From NCBI GenBank assembly GCA_964369665.1, contig CAYJFS010000003.1, forward strand, positions 189,674-253,673: DNA of 64,000 nucleotides, in the 5' to 3' direction. Position 1 is the stretch's first letter. Every line of letters starts with the position of its first letter. The position numbers and the translations under genes are program-made. The DNA comes from Bilophila sp964369665. Its GTDB lineage: Bacteria; Desulfobacterota; Desulfovibrionia; Desulfovibrionales; Desulfovibrionaceae. The notes beneath the pieces are model-generated. The model was not told the origin of the DNA. It was given only the letters and a program-made list of their open reading frames with translations, and searched no databases. Below, in pieces: positions 57,934 through 64,000 of the stretch.

Positions 57934-58416
57934 TTAATAATATGCATATTTTTGTTGAAAAACTTGTATCTCTTTATAAATAAATGCACTTAATTGAGAT
58001 TTTCCTATAAATGTTTTTGAAGGTAAAACATGATCTAAAATAACGACAATAAAAACACAAACGATTACACCTTTAACACCACCTAAAATCCCACCTCCTA
58101 GAAAATCTATAAAACCACCTCCCTTAAAATTTATATGTCGACTTAACATACTTGTAATAAGTGTAAAGACAATCATTACCATACAGAACAAACCAATATA
58201 TGCTAAAATATCTGACCACTGTTGTGATGGTATATATCTTCTTAAAATACCCCCTAAAAAAGCGTAACCTATATATGCAATCCAAAGACTTAACAAAAAA
58301 CCTATCACAGCAGTGATTTCATATAAAAACCCTTTCATAAAACCTTTTATAACAAAAAAAATACAAACAACTATTAATATAATATCAAATACATTAAGGC
58401 TATATAATACTTCCAT
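57934..58416 (-). CDS. CvpA-family membrane protein
   Basis: This 160-residue protein has four membrane segments and the CvpA opening NVFDIILIVVCIFFVIKGFMKGFLYEI, then WIAYIGYAF and a Gly-rich central segment GGGFIDFLGGGILGGVKGVIV. The family is named for colicin V production in E. coli but is widespread and linked to envelope homeostasis. It is separated from qrcD by 41 bases on the same strand, and converges with flagellin. Confidence 0.85.
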   Translation of the reverse strand: MEVLYSLNVFDIILIVVCIFFVIKGFMKGFLYEITAVIGFLLSLWIAYIGYAFLGGILRRYIPSQQWSDILAYIGLFCMVMIVFTLITSMLSRHINFKGGGFIDFLGGGILGGVKGVIVCVFIVVILDHVLPSKTFIGKSQLSAFIYKEIQVFQQKYAYY

Positions 58417-58457
58417 TTCATTATCCTTAAACTATTTAAAACAACTTATATCATTAA

Positions 58458-59714
58458 CTAATTTAGTGTTTTTTCTTGTGGAAAAAGCGGTAAATACCTA
58501 TATGTTAATGCAAGACAAATCCAACTGTACGCAATAACAAAAAATGATGCACCCCATTCAGCCCAATTAGGATTATATAGTGCCCATGAATCAAAAGGCA
58601 TCACAGGAATAGCTAAAGCTTGAACCGTCATGACATAACGGTTTATAGTAACCCCAATAGCTGCAAGTATGCCTGCAGAATAAAAACATATTGTATTTTT
58701 ACGAATGCTTGGGATTAAAAGCATAACTGCAGGCAAAACTCCAAAAACAGAAAGCTCTGTAAAAAACAACCACTTACCATAAATCCAACCATAGAACATT
58801 TGGTTAAATGTCATACCAGATCTTGGCAAAACTTGTGTTATCCAACCTATAGTATCAACTATTTTAAAAACTATATAAATAGTAAACATTACACCTGCAA
58901 TTTTACCCATGAGCTGTTTTACATCCCAGGAAACAAGCTGTTTACCAGTAATTTTCTCCATAAAGGTAACAATTAAAACTGTAAACATAGGACCTGAACC
59001 AACAGCTGAAAGAATATATAAAAAAAATGTCCAAGGCCAAATAAAAAAACCATCACGGAGAATATATGGACGTCCAAAAAGCACACCATACATACCACCT
59101 AATGATCCTTGATGAAATGTAGATAAAAAAGCACCTACTCCAGCAAACAATGGCATAATAAGATGAAAGTTATGTGCTACTGCTACAGCAAATTTATTTG
59201 AAGTAAGCTGTCTATTTTCAAGCATTAAAGGAATATATTCTATTACTAACACACTGCAATAACAAGTGATACAAAAAATAACTTCTGTCAACATTGAGTG
59301 TATATTAGGATGCCAATAGCCAAACCATGCCCGTATTGGTTGTCCAATATCCAAAACAAGTACAAGCATTGCACCAGAATAACAAAGAAAGCCTAAAATA
59401 ACCGCTAAATTGATGATATTCTTTAACATATCAATATTCAGCAAATATCTCAATGCACCTGTAAAAAAAGCACCTGCACCAAGTGCAATAACAGCAAGAT
59501 CAAACGTAATCCAAAGTCCAAAACCAAAATAATCATCAAGACCTGTTTCACCCAAGCCATAAGCTAAAACACGATATGCAGCATAGCCACCCCAAATAGC
59601 AACTAAAACTATGGGTACAAGATGTAATAAAAACTTTGACAAGGAGCAACGTTCACACCCTTCTGGAAAAAATGCTGCATCAAAAGGGAGTACATATCCT
59701 TCTTTCAATTCCAT
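58458..59714 (-). CDS. qrcD: Menaquinone reductase membrane subunit QrcD (NrfD family)
   Basis: This 418-residue integral membrane protein has about ten hydrophobic segments and belongs to the NrfD/PsrC family. It is the quinone-binding part of the Qrc complex, where electrons from periplasmic cytochrome reach menaquinone. Segments such as YFGFGLWITFDLAVIALGAGAFFTGALRYLL and DIGQPIRAWFGYWHPNIHSMLTEV are typical. It starts 5 bases after qrcC, the last gene of the qrcABCD set. Confidence 0.93.
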   Translation of the reverse strand: MELKEGYVLPFDAAFFPEGCERCSLSKFLLHLVPIVLVAIWGGYAAYRVLAYGLGETGLDDYFGFGLWITFDLAVIALGAGAFFTGALRYLLNIDMLKNIINLAVILGFLCYSGAMLVLVLDIGQPIRAWFGYWHPNIHSMLTEVIFCITCYCSVLVIEYIPLMLENRQLTSNKFAVAVAHNFHLIMPLFAGVGAFLSTFHQGSLGGMYGVLFGRPYILRDGFFIWPWTFFLYILSAVGSGPMFTVLIVTFMEKITGKQLVSWDVKQLMGKIAGVMFTIYIVFKIVDTIGWITQVLPRSGMTFNQMFYGWIYGKWLFFTELSVFGVLPAVMLLIPSIRKNTICFYSAGILAAIGVTINRYVMTVQALAIPVMPFDSWALYNPNWAEWGASFFVIAYSWICLALTYRYLPLFPQEKTLN

Positions 59715-59719
59715 ACAAA

Positions 59720-60487
59720 CTACCCCTTAGTTTCTTCACTATCTAAATAATTATCACCCAAACGCCTTACCCATTCACGATGACTTACATAATATACTTG
59801 AGGTTCTGTTCCTAAACGCTCCAATAGCCTAAAAGCATAAGGAGCTTTTGAAAGAGTATATACTTTATGCTCTGGATTCATAAGATCACCAAAAATAATA
59901 GCTCCACTTGGGCATGCTTCAGCACAAGATGTGATATAAGCATTTTCTGGAAGATTTTCTGGATCACCACCACTAACTCTTGCTTTTTCTTTAGCCACCA
60001 TAAAACGATGATGACAAAATGTACATTTCTCTACAACACCCCTAGGACGTACAGAAACATCTGGGGTTAGTGTTTTCTCCATACCTTCAGGCCACACAGG
60101 ATCATACCAATTAAAATATCTTGCATGGTAAGGGCATGAAGCCATACAATATCTACAACCTATACATCTAGGATAAATTTGGCTAACGATACCTCCTTCC
60201 TCTTCTTTATCCGTTGCAATAACAGGACAAACAGTAACACATGTAGGGTTACCACATTGCATACAAGGTCTTGGCAAAAAAGCTATATCATGTTCTGGAA
60301 AAACCTTTCCATTAGAAAGACGATAGACTAACATCCAACTAATAGTACGTGTTCTTAAAGTTCCGTCTTCAGCAAGTGCTACATTGTTTTCTGCCTGACA
60401 AGCAACCATACATGCACCACAGCCTGTACACTTATCAAGGTCAATGACCATGCCCCACTTTATTCTGAAATCTTTTATATTAGCCAC
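59720..60487 (-). CDS. qrcC: Menaquinone reductase iron-sulfur subunit QrcC
   Basis: This 255-residue periplasmic protein carries four Fe-S cluster motifs: CTGCGACMVACQ, CMQCGNPTCVTVCP, CIGCRYCMASCP and CTFCHH with CAEACPSG. It has no signal peptide of its own; in the known complex it is probably exported together with the twin-arginine-bearing QrcB. It uses a GTG start 12 bases after the qrcB stop and is followed by qrcD after 5 bases. It passes electrons between the QrcB/QrcA side and QrcD. Confidence 0.93.
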   Translation of the reverse strand: MANIKDFRIKWGMVIDLDKCTGCGACMVACQAENNVALAEDGTLRTRTISWMLVYRLSNGKVFPEHDIAFLPRPCMQCGNPTCVTVCPVIATDKEEEGGIVSQIYPRCIGCRYCMASCPYHARYFNWYDPVWPEGMEKTLTPDVSVRPRGVVEKCTFCHHRFMVAKEKARVSGGDPENLPENAYITSCAEACPSGAIIFGDLMNPEHKVYTLSKAPYAFRLLERLGTEPQVYYVSHREWVRRLGDNYLDSEETKG

Positions 60488-60499
60488 CCTTTATACCTC

Positions 60500-62572
60500 T
60501 TATACCTTAAGAGTATCAACCATAACTAAGTCCCATACAGCTATTCCTGTACCTGGCTCAATCCTGACTGGAATAATATCCATAATATTGCTACCCTTAC
60601 CAATATTAAAAATGTCAAAAGCTGTATGACCAAAGCCCATGGTTAATGCAATAGTATTATTTGCGACTCCTTCAAACACTAATATCTGAACAGGTATTAC
60701 TCCAGTTTTATTAACAATTTTTACCCTCATATTATTACTCAAACCATATTTTTTTGCAGTACTGCTATTTATTCGTGCTATAAGAATATTATTTTGTAGT
60801 TCATCTACTGTAATTGTTTTTGTATTGAAAGGAGGAATGGCAGTTTCAGGTGTACCCAAAGCAAGCTTATGGACAAAACCAAGACAAAGCTTATTTTCTT
60901 TTGGCTTTAATTGCAAAGAACGTTGTATAATATCTGAACGACATGATAACTTTACAGGTATGGTCTTAGTTTTCACAAAGGCTACACCCTTCATAAGACT
61001 ATCCCAATCAGCTCCAAGTTGATCTGCTTTTGCTTTTACTATTTCCTCTACACATTTAAAGCCAAAATCAAAACCAAGTGACTTAGCAAGAGAAAGAATA
61101 ATATCTCCAGCTACTCGTGACTCATAAAGTGGTGGTGCAACAGGCTTAGTAATAGTATACACTGCCTGACCATATCCAAAAGGATATGCAACATCATCAA
61201 AACGTTCTAAGCCTAACGCTATGGGAATAACCAAATCACATGTAGAAGCAGTTTCATCAAGAAAAGATGAAAAAGCTATAGAATACTTTGCTTTTTTAAA
61301 TACTTGCTTAAATTTAGAGCCACCTGGAAGAGCATACATAGGGTTTGCTTCATAAAATAAAAATACTTCAACTGACTCTTCTTTACTTGAAGCAACAGAC
61401 TCTATATAAGAAACAAAATCATTATGCATCATCTCCCTATACTTAAGAGCCATTGAGATAATGGGATCTGCAACAGGAACAGCACAAAGCCCACCCTTTT
61501 TATTTATACGCTTTAGGAGCATATTGATTATAATGCCTACCATAACAGTAGCAGCCCCCCCACCCTGATCTAGGGAAGAACCAACAATAACAAGCGGAGC
61601 TTTAGCTTTCTTAAGTTGCTTTACAATATTATCAAGCTCAAAAGATCTAAGGCCTGTGAGTAGTGAGACTTTTTTGGGTGTCCACTCCATAGCAAGATTA
61701 TACAACTGTGGGAAATCTACTGTAGGCAGCTTTAACCCTGAAAGTAAAAGCTGTCGTACAATTCCTAATAAAAAAAATAACTCTGATCCTGGTTTAATAG
61801 GTAACCAAAAATCTGCACCAGAAGCAGTGTTATTTTCTACAGCACCAGCATATGCAAACTGCATGGTTTTCACACAATCTAATGATCGGGCATTACCCCA
61901 AGCACGACGATTACTTACAACTGTACCCCATGACTCTAAAACGCTTGCCCCTACAGCTAATACAAAATCGCTCTTTTCAAAATCATAACCAACGCGACCT
62001 TTACCACCCATAAGATCCCAAGCAACAGCTGTAGGCTGTATTTCACTAGGCATAATAAAAAATTTATCTGAACCAAGTTTTCTTGTAAAACCTGAGAACA
62101 ATTCATTCATTGTCCCATTCTCGTCACCTGAAACACAAACAAAACTATTTTTCTTTTTAAGAGATAAAAAGACTTCTTTCAATAATATCTCTGCCTCACC
62201 CCAAGAAATCTCAACAAAGCTGCCATCTAAACCCTTCTTAAGAGGAGCTTTTATTCGAGCAGGGCTATATCTCATCTGAACTTCTGTTGCTGCTAAAGAA
62301 GAAATTCCTCCTAAACTTAATGGATGATCAGGATCACCCATTACTGTAACTGGTCTTCCACCAACTAAGCGAACTTTCATACCTACAGCAGAAGGACAAA
62401 TTTTACTTACTGTCTTTACATATACATTCTCACCATACTCTAAATGAGGAATCCATGGCCAATTTTGTGACCAAATAGAAATATCATCAAGACCTTGCCA
62501 TATAACAGGTGTTGCAAGCGTTCCAACAGCACCTCCAGCAACAAACTTAAGAAAATCTCTTCTATCAATCAT
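60500..62572 (-). CDS. qrcB: Menaquinone reductase large subunit QrcB (molybdopterin-oxidoreductase-like)
   Basis: This 690-residue protein resembles molybdopterin oxidoreductases of the CISM type but, as in known QrcB, has no N-terminal Fe-S Cys motif in the usual form and is thought not to bind molybdenum. It begins MIDRRDFLKFVAGGAVGTLA, a twin-arginine signal. The body has the alpha-subunit features AWGNARSLDCVKTMQFA, EANPMYALPGG and the C-terminal domain IARINSSTAKKYGLSNNMRVKI. It sits 12 bases after qrcA and 12 bases before qrcC. Confidence 0.92.
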   Translation of the reverse strand: MIDRRDFLKFVAGGAVGTLATPVIWQGLDDISIWSQNWPWIPHLEYGENVYVKTVSKICPSAVGMKVRLVGGRPVTVMGDPDHPLSLGGISSLAATEVQMRYSPARIKAPLKKGLDGSFVEISWGEAEILLKEVFLSLKKKNSFVCVSGDENGTMNELFSGFTRKLGSDKFFIMPSEIQPTAVAWDLMGGKGRVGYDFEKSDFVLAVGASVLESWGTVVSNRRAWGNARSLDCVKTMQFAYAGAVENNTASGADFWLPIKPGSELFFLLGIVRQLLLSGLKLPTVDFPQLYNLAMEWTPKKVSLLTGLRSFELDNIVKQLKKAKAPLVIVGSSLDQGGGAATVMVGIIINMLLKRINKKGGLCAVPVADPIISMALKYREMMHNDFVSYIESVASSKEESVEVFLFYEANPMYALPGGSKFKQVFKKAKYSIAFSSFLDETASTCDLVIPIALGLERFDDVAYPFGYGQAVYTITKPVAPPLYESRVAGDIILSLAKSLGFDFGFKCVEEIVKAKADQLGADWDSLMKGVAFVKTKTIPVKLSCRSDIIQRSLQLKPKENKLCLGFVHKLALGTPETAIPPFNTKTITVDELQNNILIARINSSTAKKYGLSNNMRVKIVNKTGVIPVQILVFEGVANNTIALTMGFGHTAFDIFNIGKGSNIMDIIPVRIEPGTGIAVWDLVMVDTLKV

Positions 62573-62584
62573 ACCTACCTATCC

Positions 62585-63214
62585 TCACTTATGACAGACA
62601 AAACATGCATTACTTGAACTTGTTGCATCAAGATGATTAGGATTTGCATGACATTCTTCACATGCCCACATTTTCATTGTATCAGTTGTATAGCTAGTAA
62701 GGCGGTTTTCTTTTACTTGAGCAGGATTTTTTGATTTCACTATATTAATATGACACTTTGTACATAACTCTTGTTCAGAATATTCATGGCAAATATTACA
62801 TGCTTGCAAAGCATGTGCTGCATGAGAAAAAAACACATTGTCAGGCTGCTTTTGATATTTTAGCCAAGCAACATCTTTATTTCCAGAAATATACACATCA
62901 AAGTATTCTTTTTCCTCTAAAGATTTACCAAGAAGTACTTTATGACAAATTGTACACTCTTCTGTTGTTGGAATACCAGAAAAGCTTCCATCCGGACGCA
63001 AATAATGACAAACTGTACACTCTAAACCATTTTTAAGATGTGTATCATGACTAAATAATACTGGCTGCTCTTGTTCTTTCAACATAAGTTTAGGAAACAA
63101 CCACCAACCAAAAGTTAAGGCAAAAATACAACCTAAAAAAAATGGAAACAAGCCCTTTATACGTTTAAAAAAGAGCTGTCTTTTTAAAAAATTTTGATTC
63201 TGTCTTCCCCCCAT
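62585..63214 (-). CDS. qrcA: Menaquinone reductase multihaem cytochrome c QrcA
   Basis: This 209-residue protein has an N-terminal membrane anchor (about residues 20-42, GLFPFFLGCIFALTFGWWLF) and six CxxCH haem sites: CTVCH, CTICH, CNICH, CTKCH, CEECH and CFVCH. Six haems match QrcA of Desulfovibrio. It takes electrons from type I tetrahaem cytochrome c3, which is reduced by periplasmic hydrogenase or formate dehydrogenase. It is the first gene of the qrc operon, with a 468-base gap to tRNA-Ser upstream. Confidence 0.94.
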   Translation of the reverse strand: MGGRQNQNFLKRQLFFKRIKGLFPFFLGCIFALTFGWWLFPKLMLKEQEQPVLFSHDTHLKNGLECTVCHYLRPDGSFSGIPTTEECTICHKVLLGKSLEEKEYFDVYISGNKDVAWLKYQKQPDNVFFSHAAHALQACNICHEYSEQELCTKCHINIVKSKNPAQVKENRLTSYTTDTMKMWACEECHANPNHLDATSSSNACFVCHK

Positions 63215-63503
63215 ACATACTATCCTAATAGTTTTATAGCCTTATACATAAACTTTACAGTATTCTTCTAAATATCAGCTTTGTGTTTAAAAAATATACA
63301 ACAAAAATGTTTTTATCCACAAAGACTCTTTTATCCTCTAAAAAAACAATATAACACTGTATCATAAATATCTATAATTAAATATAAAAAACTGTAAAAT
63401 ATATGAATATACGTTTAGCAAAAAAAGATTCCTAGACTGATTTTAGTATATATATCATTCTTACTTTTTACATATTGCAAAAACTCTACTGTGAAAATAT
63501 CGT

Positions 63504-63519
63504 CCTTCTTAAGAAGGAA
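63504..63519. repeat. 16-base perfect palindrome upstream of qrc
   Basis: TCCTTCTTAAGAAGGA lies about 290 bases upstream of qrcA. It could be an operator; its distance from the gene weakens that. Confidence 0.35.
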
Positions 63520-63537
63520 TTAAACACTATAAATAAA

Positions 63538-63578
63538 ATACTTGTCACCTAATTACCAATCTTAGATGACAAGTATTA
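63538..63578 (-). terminator. Probable terminator after tRNA-Ser
   Basis: AATACTTGTCA and TGACAAGTATT pair over 11 positions, with a 4-base inner stem in a 19-base loop. On the minus strand TTTATTTAT follows. It lies about 105 bases past the tRNA. Confidence 0.55.
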
Positions 63579-63682
63579 CTCACTAGAGATAAATATAACT
63601 CAATTTTTTATTTAAAAAGACTTGTTAAATTCTGCTCTTAAAAAACAAAAGGATACATTATGCAAAAAAATCTAAACTTTAC

Positions 63683-63772
63683 TGGCGGAGGGAGAGGGAT
63701 TTGAACCCCCGTAGGGCGTAAACCCTAAATGGTTTTCAAGACCACCGCATTAAGCCGCTCTGCCATCCCTCC
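63683..63772 (-). tRNA. tRNA-Ser (anticodon TGA)
   Basis: A 90-base class II tRNA on the minus strand, with acceptor GGAGGGA/TCCCTCC, discriminator G, an encoded CCA, anticodon loop CTTGAAA (anticodon TGA) and the long variable arm TTAGGGTTTACGCCCTAC typical of serine tRNAs. It decodes UCN codons, mainly UCA. Confidence 0.95.
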
Positions 63773-64000
63773 ACATAAATAAAAATAAACACAACAATAG
63801 GTATAATAACCTTCATAGAAGTTTTCAACAAAAAACAATTTTTATGTATAATTAACTGTTGAAATAATGTGGCCATACACAAAGCTACAGAACACTTATT
63901 AAAACAAAAAATATACAAAAAGGCCTATATCTTCCTAAAAAATTCTTACAGTTTTATCTAAAAGCTTTGCTAATAGAAAATTTTACGTTTATCTACTATC

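Larger units (their letters stand above)
63215..63682. other. qrc promoter region and tRNA-Ser trailer
   Basis: No gene is seen. The gap holds a single perfect DnaA box TTATCCACA (63313-63321), a 16-base palindrome (63504-63519) and the tRNA-Ser terminator (63538-63578). Confidence 0.6.

Noticed and set aside
63313..63321. Replication origin, suggested by a perfect DnaA box
   Set aside because: It is a single box with no cluster, and no dnaA or dnaN gene lies nearby.
63736..63918. 60-residue minus-strand reading frame
   Set aside because: It overlaps tRNA-Ser and has no family resemblance.
1..64000. CRISPR array or insertion sequence
   Set aside because: No regularly spaced direct repeats, transposase frame or terminal inverted repeats were seen.

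Overview
The window is AT-rich and looks like the chromosome of a host-adapted member of the Desulfovibrionaceae, most likely Lawsonia intracellularis. Four things point there: a complete qrcABCD menaquinone-reductase operon, a rubrerythrin next to a CX4C-type rubredoxin, low G+C with several long gaps and at least one decayed gene, and an autotransporter at the left edge. The species call is inference from gene content and memory of the group; no database was searched.

Layout. 1-1046 is the 3' end of an autotransporter whose passenger carries a GC-rich Gly-Pro-Ala collagen-like tract. After an empty gap comes a minus-strand run (1841-5850): a broken dsbB-like gene, menI, menB, menE and a yjiH/yjiG membrane pair. 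A tRNA-Pro(GGG) follows, then the plus-strand genes ahcY, a 2-hydroxyacid dehydrogenase, a UvrD/PcrA helicase and thiL, which converges on a phosphomannomutase. 13709-19659 holds hflK, hflC, a CI-type regulator, rimO (minus), rdgB and rlmN. 19640-28236 is minus strand: kdtA, ddl, a CII-like regulator in a gap-rich zone, dnaJ, rpoZ, pepA and a sigma54-type response regulator. tamA-tamB (plus) is followed by a ZraP-like protein, tRNA-Pro(TGG) and the tolQ-tolR-tolA-tolB-pal cluster. Next come rubrerythrin-rubredoxin, a heptosyltransferase, a TPR protein behind a textbook sigma54 promoter, uvrC, maf, a DHH phosphoesterase, asnS, a DedA protein, a large EndoQ-UvrD fusion, hypF, a DsbA-like protein, ribF, flagellin, cvpA, the qrc operon and tRNA-Ser(TGA).

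How it fits together. Envelope biogenesis dominates: Tol-Pal, TamAB, Kdo and heptose transfer to LPS core, Ddl, and the autotransporter that TamAB may help assemble. The energy genes converge on menaquinone (menI/menB/menE make it, Qrc reduces it) and on hydrogen (HypF matures NiFe hydrogenases). Rubrerythrin and rubredoxin suit an anaerobe exposed to oxidants. Repair is covered by UvrC, two UvrD-family helicases and the EndoQ-like domain.

The strongest candidate for something undescribed is the 1106-residue protein at 49009-52329, which joins an archaeal-type Endonuclease Q (PHP plus zinc-site) module to a full SF1 helicase.
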